The notes under the pieces: model-generated
The model's database searches: none
The model's input: only the letters and a program-made list of their open reading frames with translations
What the model was told of the DNA's origin: nothing
Made by a program: the position numbers and the translations under genes
Shown here: positions 16,737 to 24,593 of the stretch, in pieces
How the letters are laid out: every line of letters begins with the position of its first letter
Position numbering within the stretch: the stretch's first letter is position 1
Assembly (NCBI RefSeq): GCF_005405225.1
Contig: NZ_BJDQ01000010.1
Coordinates: 1-64,000, forward strand
Length of the DNA stretch: 64,000 bases
Origin: Enterococcus dongliensis
Lineage (GTDB): Bacteria; Bacillota; Bacilli; Lactobacillales; Enterococcaceae
Direction: 5' to 3'

Positions 16737-16769
16737 AGTATATACAAAACAGTATATACTATTTATAAT
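16737..16769 (+). promoter_or_regulatory. Promoter with tandem GntR operator (site 2)
   Basis: AGTATATACA (16737-16746) and AGTATATACT (16751-16760) repeat with a 14-base period, as at 14406-14429. A TATAAT at 16764-16769 follows directly, so repressor bound here would cover the -35 and spacer region. This fits repression of the PTS operon at 16816 by the GntR protein at 14533. Confidence 0.72.
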
Positions 16770-16788
16770 GAAGTCAGAATTTTGGAAA

Positions 16789-16802
16789 TGTAAACGGTAA
16801 CG
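16789..16802 (+). promoter_or_regulatory. cre-like site before the glycosylasparaginase gene
   Basis: TGTAAACGGTAACG matches the cre consensus TGWAARCGYTWNCW at 12 of 14 positions and lies about 20 bases downstream of the -10 box, a position that normally gives CcpA roadblock repression. Confidence 0.55.
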
Positions 16803-16815
16803 TAAAAGGAGGATA

Positions 16816-17772
16816 ATGATGGCATGGGGAGCAATTGCCACATGGCGTATGGCACATGATGGCGTAGTAGAAGCATTGCAATTATTAGAAAAAAAAGAAG
16901 TAGCTGGCGATGCCGTAGAAACGTTGATTAAAACGGTGGAGGACTATCCTTACTACAAATCAGTTGGATTTGGTGGATTACCAAACGCTGAAGGAATCTT
17001 AGAAATGGATGCCGCCTTTATGGATGGAGATACGTTTGAAATTGGTGCAGTTGCAGGAATCACAGATGTAAAAAATCCTATCTCGGTAGCACGGAAATTA
17101 AGTAAAGACAAATTCAACAGTTTTCGAGTGGGTGATGGAGCAACAAAATATTCAATACTAGAAGGTTTTGAAAGAAAAAGTATGTTAACTGACCGAGCTC
17201 ATAAAATTTGGGAAAAGCGGTTAAAAGAAATTCATGAGAATAATTTAAATCCTTATGATGGTCACGATACAGTTGGTGCAATCACATTAGATCAAATGGG
17301 AACGATGACAGCTGGGACTTCCAGTTCAGGATTATTCATGAAAAAACCTGGTCGTGTAGGCGATTCACCATTATCTGGTTCAGGTTTTTATGTAGATAGT
17401 GAAGTTGGGGGTGCAGCAGCAACTGGATTGGGAGAAGATTTGATGAAAGGTTGTTTGTCTTATGAAATCGTCCGATTGATGAGTGAGGGGATGAAACCAC
17501 AAGCAGCCTGTGATAAAGCAGTTTATGAATTTCATGATAAGTTAACTGCTCGTTATGGAAAGGCTGGAGCTTTTTCATTGGTTGCTATGAACACTCAAGG
17601 AGAATGGGGTGTTGCTACAAATGTTGAATTCACTTTTAGTGTGGGAAACGATCAAGAAAAACCGCAGATTTTTATTGCGAACATGGGTGTCAACCACACC
17701 ACAGATATCCAACCGATTACACAAGAATGGCTAGATGCCTATGAAAAACGGATCAAAGCACCAATTGAATAA
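16816..17772 (+). CDS. Glycosylasparaginase (N4-(beta-N-acetylglucosaminyl)-L-asparaginase), cytoplasmic
   Basis: A 318-residue N-terminal-nucleophile hydrolase of the glycosylasparaginase/type-2 asparaginase family. The proenzyme cuts itself before the catalytic threonine: GHDTVGAI gives D151-T152. The substrate-binding segment KPGRVGDSPLSGSGFYVD (about 177-194) is the GRVGDSP signature of aspartylglucosaminidases, which split GlcNAc-Asn to aspartate and an amino sugar. There is no signal peptide. AAAGGAGG precedes the ATG pair at 16816/16819. It is the first gene of a PTS operon (IIB, IIC, GrdB-like, IIA) behind GntR operators and a cre-like site. An isoaspartyl peptidase activity is the alternative; the GRVGDSP context favours glycosylasparaginase. 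Confidence 0.88.
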   Translation: MMAWGAIATWRMAHDGVVEALQLLEKKEVAGDAVETLIKTVEDYPYYKSVGFGGLPNAEGILEMDAAFMDGDTFEIGAVAGITDVKNPISVARKLSKDKFNSFRVGDGATKYSILEGFERKSMLTDRAHKIWEKRLKEIHENNLNPYDGHDTVGAITLDQMGTMTAGTSSSGLFMKKPGRVGDSPLSGSGFYVDSEVGGAAATGLGEDLMKGCLSYEIVRLMSEGMKPQAACDKAVYEFHDKLTARYGKAGAFSLVAMNTQGEWGVATNVEFTFSVGNDQEKPQIFIANMGVNHTTDIQPITQEWLDAYEKRIKAPIE

Positions 17773-17792
17773 AAATTAGGAGAGTGGAAAAA

Positions 17793-18125
17793 ATGAGTAA
17801 AAAACAGATTTATCTATTTTGTGATGCCGGGATGTCAACCAGTATTATGGTCAATAAAATGATGGAAGTTGTGAATAAGCACAATATGCCGCTTCAGATC
17901 ACAGCATTTCCGGTAGCACGTTCACAAGAAGTTGTGGAGAAAGAGAAACCTGTAGCAATTTTATTGGGACCACAAGTGAAATTCTTACTTGAAAAAACCA
18001 AAGAGCAATTTACGCCACAAGGAATTCCAGTTGCTGTGATCTCACCAGAAATTTATGGCATGATGGATGGCGAAAAAGCGATGAAAGAAGTTTTAAAACT
18101 GATTAAAGAAAATAAAAAGAAATAA
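17793..18125 (+). CDS. PTS lactose/cellobiose-family EIIB
   Basis: A 110-residue EIIB with the phosphocysteine in IYLFCDAGMSTSIMVNKMM and the ISPEIYGMMDGEKAMKE C-terminal pattern of cellobiose-type EIIBs. I choose ATG 17793 behind TAGGAGAG; the in-frame GTG at 17784 overlaps that ribosome binding site. It pairs with the EIIC at 18148 and the EIIA at 20055. Its place directly after a glycosylasparaginase suggests that the PTS moves a sugar-amino acid conjugate. Confidence 0.92.
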   Translation: MSKKQIYLFCDAGMSTSIMVNKMMEVVNKHNMPLQITAFPVARSQEVVEKEKPVAILLGPQVKFLLEKTKEQFTPQGIPVAVISPEIYGMMDGEKAMKEVLKLIKENKKK

Positions 18126-18147
18126 TCAACGATTGGAGGAAAAAAAG

Positions 18148-19503
18148 ATGCAGAAATTTCTAAATTGGTTAGAAAAAATTTTAACGCCACTAGCGAAAAT
18201 CATTGGAGAAAACAAGTATTTAATTGCTATCCGAGATGGTTTCTTAATTTCAACGCCATTATTAATTGTGGGTTCATTCTTCTTGTTACTTGCAAATTTT
18301 CCGATTCCTAATTGGAGCAATATCATTTCTCCAATTTTAGGTGACAACTGGGAATCTTTGATGTCAGTACCGGCTTCAGCTAGTTTTGACGTTATGACGA
18401 TTTTAGCTGTCGTAGGAATTGCGTATAGTTTAGGAAGACAATTGGATATCGACGCGATCCAATCAGGGGCCTTGGCTTTAGTTTCTTTCTTTATTTTAAC
18501 ACCGTTTACGACCCAATTTACACCTGAAAATAGCACGCAAGTTTTCGATGTAACTAGCTTACCGCTAAAATGGATGGGTTCAAGCGGTCTGTTTTTAGGA
18601 ATGATCATTGCATTAATTTCTACCCGGATTTTTGCAGCGGTAATCCATCGTGGTTGGACAATCAAAATGCCTGAAGGAGTTCCGCCAACAGTAGTGAAAT
18701 CTTTTGAAGCATTGATTCCTAGTTTTGTTGTTGTAACAATTATGTTTGTTATTAATTGGTTAGTCTCTTTAACACCTATGGGGAATTTACAAGATATAAT
18801 CTTTACCTTCTTACAAACGCCATTATTAAGTTTAGGAAATACCTTAGGTGCAATGATTATTGCGTATTTGTTCTTACATTTTTTCTGGTTTTTCGGAATC
18901 AATGGATCCAGTGTGGTAGGTGCAGTATTTAATCCTGTTTTACGAGCACTTTCTGTGGAAAATATGCAAGCATTCAAAGATGGTCATGAGATTCCCAATA
19001 TCATCACAGGACAATTTCAAGATATGTTCGCGACCTTTGGTGGGGGCGGTTCAACCTTGTCTCTGATTATCGTAATGATTATTTTCTGTAAGAGTCAACG
19101 AGTGAAAAAATTATCGCAACTATCATTAGTTCCAAGTATTTTCGGAATCAATGAACCAATTATTTTTGGGTTGCCGATTGTGTTGAATCCAATTATCTTA
19201 ATACCTTTTGCACTTGTACCTACGATTAATATTATTATTTCTTACTTTGCGATGGACTGGGGAATCGTTCCCTACACGAATGGAATTCAATTGCCGTGGA
19301 CGACACCGCCAATCATTTCTGGCTTTTTAGTAAGCGGTTGGCAGGCATCTGTGTTGCAGGCATTGCTGATTGTTTTAGGGATGGTAATTTATTATCCATT
19401 TATCAAAGTAATGGATGATCAATATTTACGTGAAGAAAAGGAAGCAGAAGAAAAAGAAGCAGAAGAAATTGATTTTGATACATTTGATTTTGATGAAATC
19501 TAG
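18148..19503 (+). CDS. PTS lactose/cellobiose-family EIIC permease
   Basis: A 451-residue membrane permease with about ten hydrophobic segments, FFWFFGINGSSVVGAVF in the middle and the GINEPIIFGLPIVLNP motif whose glutamate binds substrate. GGAGG at 18135-18139 points to ATG 18148 and not the upstream TTG at 18133. The C terminus is acidic and Glu/Asp-rich (the last 25 residues), as in several enterococcal EIICs. It works with the EIIB at 17793 and the EIIA at 20055. The likely cargo is an N-acetylglucosamine-containing compound such as GlcNAc-Asn, inferred from the operon and not from the permease sequence. Confidence 0.92.
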   Translation: MQKFLNWLEKILTPLAKIIGENKYLIAIRDGFLISTPLLIVGSFFLLLANFPIPNWSNIISPILGDNWESLMSVPASASFDVMTILAVVGIAYSLGRQLDIDAIQSGALALVSFFILTPFTTQFTPENSTQVFDVTSLPLKWMGSSGLFLGMIIALISTRIFAAVIHRGWTIKMPEGVPPTVVKSFEALIPSFVVVTIMFVINWLVSLTPMGNLQDIIFTFLQTPLLSLGNTLGAMIIAYLFLHFFWFFGINGSSVVGAVFNPVLRALSVENMQAFKDGHEIPNIITGQFQDMFATFGGGGSTLSLIIVMIIFCKSQRVKKLSQLSLVPSIFGINEPIIFGLPIVLNPIILIPFALVPTINIIISYFAMDWGIVPYTNGIQLPWTTPPIISGFLVSGWQASVLQALLIVLGMVIYYPFIKVMDDQYLREEKEAEEKEAEEIDFDTFDFDEI

Positions 19504-19517
19504 GACAGGTGAATATA

Positions 19518-20036
19518 GTGAAAAAAATTATTTTAGTTCTTAATCATGTTCAGGCAGGAATGGGGAGTGATGAACATGCCAATCTAGCACCTAGCGGGAA
19601 AAAAGCCGCATTAGGTCCGGGGCAGACTCTTACACCCTATCTAAAAGAACAAGAAGCTGAAATTATTGCTACATTGTATTGTGGGGATCATTACTATTTG
19701 GAACACCAAGAAGAGGTAGCTAAGAAATTTATAGGGTTTGCAAAAAAATTTCAAGCAGATGCTGTAATCTGTGGTCCAGCTATGCACTATGCAAATTTTG
19801 GAGAGATGGCAGGCTCTTTGACTAAATATTTTATCCAATATGGAATTCCCGCGATTGCGGCTATGTCAATTGAAAATCCGGCAACTCAAATGTATCAACA
19901 AGAGATCCCAATTGTAAAAATGCCTAAAAAAGGTGGAATCGGTTTGAACGACTCATTTAAAAATATGGCATTGTTAGCAGCAGAAAAAGCTAAAGGTAAT
20001 GATACGAAAGCTTTAGAAGAACGAATTTGTTTTTAA
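19518..20036 (+). CDS. GrdB-like domain protein (glycine/sarcosine/betaine reductase component B family), without selenocysteine
   Basis: A 172-residue protein resembling the N-terminal part of GrdB, the substrate-specific subunit of clostridial glycine/sarcosine/betaine reductases. Shared features as I recall the family: a first strand leading to VQAGMGSDEHAN, then LGPGQTL, a CGDHYYLEH segment and VICGPAMHYANFGEMAG, ending with IPAIAAMSIENP. Full GrdB is about 430 residues and has a selenocysteine further on; that half is missing here and the frame has only C55, C85 and C171. GTG 19518 behind GGACAGG is the likely start. It lies between the EIIC and EIIA genes, so it serves this pathway, perhaps as a binding or redox-independent enzyme. 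Function unknown. Confidence 0.65.
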   Translation: MKKIILVLNHVQAGMGSDEHANLAPSGKKAALGPGQTLTPYLKEQEAEIIATLYCGDHYYLEHQEEVAKKFIGFAKKFQADAVICGPAMHYANFGEMAGSLTKYFIQYGIPAIAAMSIENPATQMYQQEIPIVKMPKKGGIGLNDSFKNMALLAAEKAKGNDTKALEERICF

Positions 20037-20054
20037 AGGAAGGAATTTTTTCAA

Positions 20055-20378
20055 ATGAATGATGAACAATTACAAGTAGTCATGGGTCTAATCATGAACG
20101 CAGGCAATGCAAAAAGCGAAGCGGTGGCTGCTTTAGCTGCTGCAAAAGATAATGATTTTTCTGAAGCTGATGCGCGCATGAAGGCTGCAAACGATGCGTT
20201 AGTCGAAGCTCATAATACTCAGACAGGTCTATTGACGGCTGAAGCTAGTGGGAAAAATACCGAAGTAACACTATTAATGGTTCATAGTCAGGATCACTTG
20301 ATGAATGCAATCTCTTATCTAGGATTAACTCAAGAATTGATTGATGTATATAAGCGTTTAGCTACAATAGAAAAATGA
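20055..20378 (+). CDS. PTS lactose/cellobiose-family EIIA
   Basis: A 107-residue EIIA with the active segment LLMVHSQDHLMNAI; H77 is the expected phosphohistidine. It closes the operon that begins with the glycosylasparaginase at 16816, 18 bases after the GrdB-like gene and behind AAGGAAGG. It completes a full EIIA-EIIB-EIIC set with the genes at 17793 and 18148. A strong terminator follows. Confidence 0.92.
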   Translation: MNDEQLQVVMGLIMNAGNAKSEAVAALAAAKDNDFSEADARMKAANDALVEAHNTQTGLLTAEASGKNTEVTLLMVHSQDHLMNAISYLGLTQELIDVYKRLATIEK

Positions 20379-20382
20379 AGAG

Positions 20383-20418
20383 AAAACCGACAAGATCAAT
20401 TGTTCTTGTCGGTTTTTT
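20383..20418 (+). terminator. Terminator of the glycosylasparaginase-PTS operon
   Basis: AAAACCGACAAGA pairs perfectly with TCTTGTCGGTTTT, followed by T-rich sequence. Confidence 0.88.
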
Positions 20419-20447
20419 AATGGAGTAAAAAATTATGAGCATCACGA

Positions 20448-20498
20448 AAGGATAAAAAATCTGGGAAATAGGAATCCAACTTGGGTTCCTATTTCCCA
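20448..20498 (-). terminator. Terminator of the XRE-cupin regulator gene
   Basis: GGGAAATAGGAA and TTCCTATTTCCC form a 12-pair stem at 20463-20497. On the minus strand it is followed by AGATTTTTTAT, so it ends the minus-strand transcript of the regulator. Confidence 0.8.
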
Positions 20499-20522
20499 GA
20501 CTTTTGAGTTTTTGGGAAGTTT

Positions 20523-21065
20523 CTAATAATCATTAGGATGGTGTACGACGATAAATTTTACGACATTGTTTGTTTGATTGTCCCAATTATGGTTGATGGT
20601 GGAAAAATAATGCGCTGAATCTCCAGGATAAAGTTGGTAGGTAGTCTCTTCAATTACCAAGGTCAAAATCCCTTCTAATATATAGATAAATTCCTCTCCT
20701 TGATGAGGATAAGTAGTGGGAAGTTCTCTATTTTCGTGAGGCATGATCTCAATCAGCTTTGGTGCAATCATTTTATCTTTGGGAGAACGGCTTAGTTGTT
20801 TATAAATAATATTGTTTAATTTATGGATTACAGGTTGATCATATCCGCGAACGATAGGCTCATTCACCGATTCATCTTCAAAAAAGTAATTGATTTTCAC
20901 CTTAAATAAATCTGCAATAGTAGCTAAGTGTTCTACTGCGATGGTAGTGATCCCTCGTTCAAATTGAGATAAAAATCCCGTAGATAATCCTGTCTCTTCA
21001 GAAAGTTGTTTGAGAGTCATTCCTCGTTCGTTGCGCAGATTTTTAACTTTTTCACCAATATTCAT
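20523..21065 (-). CDS. XRE-family regulator with C-terminal cupin
   Basis: A 180-residue one-component regulator. An N-terminal Cro/C1-type HTH (about 5-60: MTLKQLSEETGLSTGFLSQF) is joined to a cupin-2 sensor domain (about 100-175: GEEFIYILEGILTLV, then YPGDSAHYFSTINHNW). Such SutR/PuuR-like proteins usually control nearby amine, amino acid or sugar catabolism. The start at 21065 follows AGGAGTATCC; an in-frame ATG at 21080 overlaps that ribosome binding site. It is divergent from the glycyl-radical pair at 21249 and 22081, so it is the natural candidate for their regulator. Effector unknown. Confidence 0.88.
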   Translation of the reverse strand: MNIGEKVKNLRNERGMTLKQLSEETGLSTGFLSQFERGITTIAVEHLATIADLFKVKINYFFEDESVNEPIVRGYDQPVIHKLNNIIYKQLSRSPKDKMIAPKLIEIMPHENRELPTTYPHQGEEFIYILEGILTLVIEETTYQLYPGDSAHYFSTINHNWDNQTNNVVKFIVVHHPNDY

Positions 21066-21191
21066 CTGGATACTCCTCATTCATGATAAAAATTTCTTTA
21101 TTAACTAGTATACCTGAAAAATTAGGGAATTTCTAATCATCATCTAAATGAAAAAAACCATATTAACAAAATAAAAAATTCACAATAATGA

Positions 21192-21229
21192 ATAAAGCGC
21201 TTGCAACTATCTGGTAGACAATCTATAAT
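21192..21229 (+). promoter_or_regulatory. Promoter with overlapping cre site before the activase gene
   Basis: TTGCAA (21201-21206) and TATAAT (21224-21229) are separated by exactly 17 bases. ATAAAGCGCTTGCA (21192-21205) matches the cre consensus at 12 of 14 positions and covers the -35 box, so CcpA should repress the glycyl-radical operon when glucose is present. CTATCTGGTAG in the spacer could be an operator for the divergent XRE regulator. Confidence 0.7.
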
Positions 21230-21248
21230 GAAAGCGGGAGGGAAGCAC

Positions 21249-22028
21249 GTGAAAAAGACGACGGTTTTTAATATCCAGAAATTTTCGACCCATGATGGGC
21301 CAGGGATTCGTACAACAATATTTTTCAAAGGGTGTCCCATAAAATGTGAATGGTGTCACAATCCTGAAAGTCAGGTTTTTGCACCAGAGATTATGTTGAA
21401 TAAATACGGAAAAGAAGAATGGATAGGTAAAGAATACTCCATTCATGAATTAGTCAAAAAAATCCAAGCGGATCAAATCTTTTATGATCAATCTGGTGGA
21501 GGAGTGACCTTTTCTGGCGGCGAAGTAATGGCACAAAATATTGATTACGTAGTAGAACTGGCTCAAGAATGTCAGCGACTAGGGATTACTGTTGCAATCG
21601 ATACATGTGGAGTAGCACCGACAGAAAATTTTCGTCGGATATTGCCATATGCCGATTTATTTTTATACGACCTAAAGTTCATTGATTCACATACCCATCA
21701 ATTGTATACAGGTGCTAATAATCATTTAGTTTTAGAAAATCTACGTTTTTTATCAGATCATCAGGCTGAAATCAATTTACGATTGATTTTACTGGATGAG
21801 ATTAATGCGGATGAAGGAACAGCAAAAGAAATCATTGACTGGTTAACAGATGAAGGGATTCATGTAAGTGAAATATCATTGTTGCCGTATCATGATTTTG
21901 GGCGAGATAAGTATGACCGCTTACAGCGCACTTGTACACAAAATTTTACTCAGCCGTCTGATGAACAGGTGATGTCAATCAAAGAAACGTATCAAGCGGC
22001 AGGATATCAAGTAACCATCGGTGGATAA
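21249..22028 (+). CDS. Glycyl-radical enzyme activase (radical SAM)
   Basis: A 259-residue radical SAM enzyme that installs the glycyl radical in the enzyme encoded next, under anoxic conditions. The [4Fe-4S]/SAM motif is CX3CX2C at C29, C33 and C36 (GCPIKCEWCHNPES), preceded by STHDGPGIRTTIFFKGC and followed by GGGVTFSGGE, all typical of PflA-like activases. It has no ferredoxin-like insert with extra clusters, which many activases of this group carry, so it is a compact form. I choose GTG 21249 behind GGGAGGG; the frame is open upstream to 21201. The gene is 52 bases before its partner. Activase role secure. Confidence 0.92.
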   Translation: MKKTTVFNIQKFSTHDGPGIRTTIFFKGCPIKCEWCHNPESQVFAPEIMLNKYGKEEWIGKEYSIHELVKKIQADQIFYDQSGGGVTFSGGEVMAQNIDYVVELAQECQRLGITVAIDTCGVAPTENFRRILPYADLFLYDLKFIDSHTHQLYTGANNHLVLENLRFLSDHQAEINLRLILLDEINADEGTAKEIIDWLTDEGIHVSEISLLPYHDFGRDKYDRLQRTCTQNFTQPSDEQVMSIKETYQAAGYQVTIGG

Positions 22029-22080
22029 TTGGGGAATTAGCAAAAAACAATAAACAAGCTATGATCAAGGAGGAAGAAGA

Positions 22081-24483
22081 ATGACGGAATTAACATTGGA
22101 ACCGACTAGAAGAGGGAGTACTGAACGGATCAAGCGATTGCGAGAAATCAGCGACAAAGAATGTACACCGAGTATCTCAATGGAGCGAGCGATTTTATTG
22201 ACTGAAGCCTACAAAAAGTGGGAAGGGAAAGTTTCTGCTCCGGTATTACGAGGAAAAACTTTCAAATACATCATGGAAAATCGGACGAACTATATTGAAA
22301 AAGGTTCTCTAGTTTTAGGAGAAAAAGGGGATAGACCGTGGGCTGCTCCGACGTTTCCTGAATTGTGCTGTCATACATTGGAAGATTTTGACAATATGCA
22401 TAACCGTGAAAAAGTTTTCTTTCGGGTAAGCGAAGAAGATCGTCGTATCCAAGAAGAGGTAATCATTCCTTATTGGCATGATCGTGCGATGATGACACGA
22501 ATGAATCGATTATTGCCAGAAGAGTGGCATTTGTTGTTTGATGCGGGTCTTTATACTGAGTTTTTGATGCAGCGAGGACCAGGTCATACAGTGGCAGATG
22601 GAAAAATGTATCAAAAAGGGTTTGCTGATTTTAAAGCAGAGATTCAACAAGAGATCGACAATCTTGACTACAACAATGATATGGAAGCTTTGAACAAGCG
22701 CGAAGAATTAGAAGGAATGAAACTTGTTTGCGAAGGGATGATCATTTACGGCAAACGCTATGCTCAACAATGCCGAGATTTGGCTGCTACAGAAACAGAT
22801 TTTAAATGGAAACAAGAATTACTAGACCTTGCAGAAGTCTGCGATGTGGTGCCAGAACATGCGCCGCAAACATTCCGCCAAGCAATTCAAATGTATTGGT
22901 TTACTCATATCGGCATCACTGTTGAAATGAATAACTGGGATGCTTATTCACCAGGGAAACTGGATCAGCATTTAGAGCCTTTTTATGAAAAAGACATCGC
23001 CGAAGGTCGTTTGACTAGAGAAGAAGCTCGTGAATTATTAGAAAATCTGTGGATTCAATTCAATAACCAACCGGCTCCGCCAAAAGTTGGGATTACTTTA
23101 AAAGAAAGCGGGACATATACAGATTTTTGTAATTTGAACACTGGGGCTTTGCGTCCAGATGGAACGAGCGGGGTAAGTGATGTTAGTTATTTGATTTTAG
23201 AAGTGATGGATGAAATGAAGCTGTTGCAACCTAGTTCAAATGTTCAGATTTCGCGGAAATCGCCGGAAAAATTTCTGCGTGAAGCCTTAAAAGTTTCCCG
23301 TAAAGGCTGGGGACAACCGGCGATGTATAATTCCGAAGCCATCTTGTCAGAACTTAGTTACCTTGGAAAATCTGTTGATGATGCTAGAGAAAGCGGTATT
23401 TGCTCAGGGTGTGTGGAGGTTGGGGTAGCTGGAAAAGAAGCATATGTGTTAACAGGTTATCTAAATATCCCAAAAGTCTTCGAATTAGCGATGAATCGCG
23501 GCTACGATCATTATACGGATAAACAAGTTGGTATCGATGTTGGTGATTTCACGAAGATGACCACTTACGAGGAGATTTTTGAAGCATTTCATCAAGAATT
23601 GCAGTATGTAGTTGATGTAAAAGTTGCAGGAAATAACTTAATTGAACGGATGTACATGGAATTTATGCCCGTTCCGCTTCTTTCGGTGATGTCTGATGAT
23701 TGTATCAAAGTCGGTAAAGACTATAATGCTGGCGGGGCACGTTATAATACAAGCTACATCCAATGCGTTGGTATCGCAACAATCACTGATTCTTTAGCTG
23801 CAATCAAACACAATGTTTTTGAAGAAAAAAATATGACGATGGCAGAGTTATTAGCAGCCTGTGAAGCAGATTTTGAAAATTATGAAGAAATTTATGACAA
23901 GGTTTACAATGAAACACCAAAATATGGAAATGACGATGATTATGCAGATAGCTTATTACGAGATGTTGCTGACTCATTACAAGAAGTGATCGCTGGACGG
24001 CCAACACCAAAAGGATCGAAAACAGTAGTCGAATTTTTACCAACAACTTGTCACGTGTACTTTGGTCAAGTCATGGAAGCATCACCTAATGGTCGTCATA
24101 AAGGCATTCCATTACCAGATGGTATCTCACCAGAAAAAGGTGCGGATCGCAATGGACCGACAGCTGTGATAAAATCTGCCTCAAAAATTGATCAGACCAA
24201 AACTGGTGGCGCATTGTTGAATCAAAAATTCACACCGAGTGTGGTTGCTGGTGAAGCAGGGATAACCCATATGGCTTCGTTAGTCCGTAGCTACTTTGCT
24301 TTGGATGGTCATCATATCCAGTTCAATGTAATTGATCGAGAAACTTTATTAAAAGCACAAAAACATCCAAAAGAATACGAAAATTTAATCGTACGAGTGG
24401 CAGGTTATAGCGACTATTTCAATAATCTAGAAAAAGCGCTGCAAGATGAGATCATTTCACGAACAGAGCAAGCCTTTGGCTAG
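22081..24483 (+). CDS. hypD: Glycyl-radical dehydratase, trans-4-hydroxy-L-proline dehydratase (HypD)-like
   Basis: An 800-residue glycyl-radical enzyme. The thiyl cysteine is C444 in SGCVEV with base E446, and the radical glycine is G775 in RVAGYSDYF. Residues I recall as binding hydroxyproline in Clostridioides difficile HypD (F152, H160, D278, S334, D339, F340, Y450, T645, with C434, E436, G765) map at a constant offset of 9 or 10 to F161, H169, D287, S343, D348, F349, Y460, T655, C444, E446 and G775 here. That supports conversion of trans-4-hydroxyproline to pyrroline-5-carboxylate. AAGGAGG precedes the ATG and the activase precedes the gene. No proC reductase is adjacent, which is unusual. 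Glycerol- or diol-dehydratase relatives are less likely. Confidence 0.8.
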   Translation: MTELTLEPTRRGSTERIKRLREISDKECTPSISMERAILLTEAYKKWEGKVSAPVLRGKTFKYIMENRTNYIEKGSLVLGEKGDRPWAAPTFPELCCHTLEDFDNMHNREKVFFRVSEEDRRIQEEVIIPYWHDRAMMTRMNRLLPEEWHLLFDAGLYTEFLMQRGPGHTVADGKMYQKGFADFKAEIQQEIDNLDYNNDMEALNKREELEGMKLVCEGMIIYGKRYAQQCRDLAATETDFKWKQELLDLAEVCDVVPEHAPQTFRQAIQMYWFTHIGITVEMNNWDAYSPGKLDQHLEPFYEKDIAEGRLTREEARELLENLWIQFNNQPAPPKVGITLKESGTYTDFCNLNTGALRPDGTSGVSDVSYLILEVMDEMKLLQPSSNVQISRKSPEKFLREALKVSRKGWGQPAMYNSEAILSELSYLGKSVDDARESGICSGCVEVGVAGKEAYVLTGYLNIPKVFELAMNRGYDHYTDKQVGIDVGDFTKMTTYEEIFEAFHQELQYVVDVKVAGNNLIERMYMEFMPVPLLSVMSDDCIKVGKDYNAGGARYNTSYIQCVGIATITDSLAAIKHNVFEEKNMTMAELLAACEADFENYEEIYDKVYNETPKYGNDDDYADSLLRDVADSLQEVIAGRPTPKGSKTVVEFLPTTCHVYFGQVMEASPNGRHKGIPLPDGISPEKGADRNGPTAVIKSASKIDQTKTGGALLNQKFTPSVVAGEAGITHMASLVRSYFALDGHHIQFNVIDRETLLKAQKHPKEYENLIVRVAGYSDYFNNLEKALQDEIISRTEQAFG

Positions 24484-24554
24484 AAATTTGTGGATTGGCA
24501 GGTCAATTTAAAAAAATTAAAAAGTTTTTAAATTTGAATGCTGAAATAGTGAAA

Positions 24555-24590
24555 AAAGGGGCTGTGATATCATCACAGCCCCTTAATTAG
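24555..24590. terminator. Bidirectional terminator between hypD-like and Lsa-type genes
   Basis: AAGGGGCTGTGAT pairs perfectly with ATCACAGCCCCTT around ATC at 24556-24583. The minus strand continues with TTTTTT and the plus strand with TTAATT, so it serves the convergent genes. Confidence 0.85.
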
Positions 24591-24593
24591 GAG

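Noticed and set aside
18126-18977. Long minus-strand ORF opposite the EIIC at 18148
   Set aside because: Exact antisense shadow of a permease with full family motifs; lysine/asparagine/proline-rich composition typical of such shadows.
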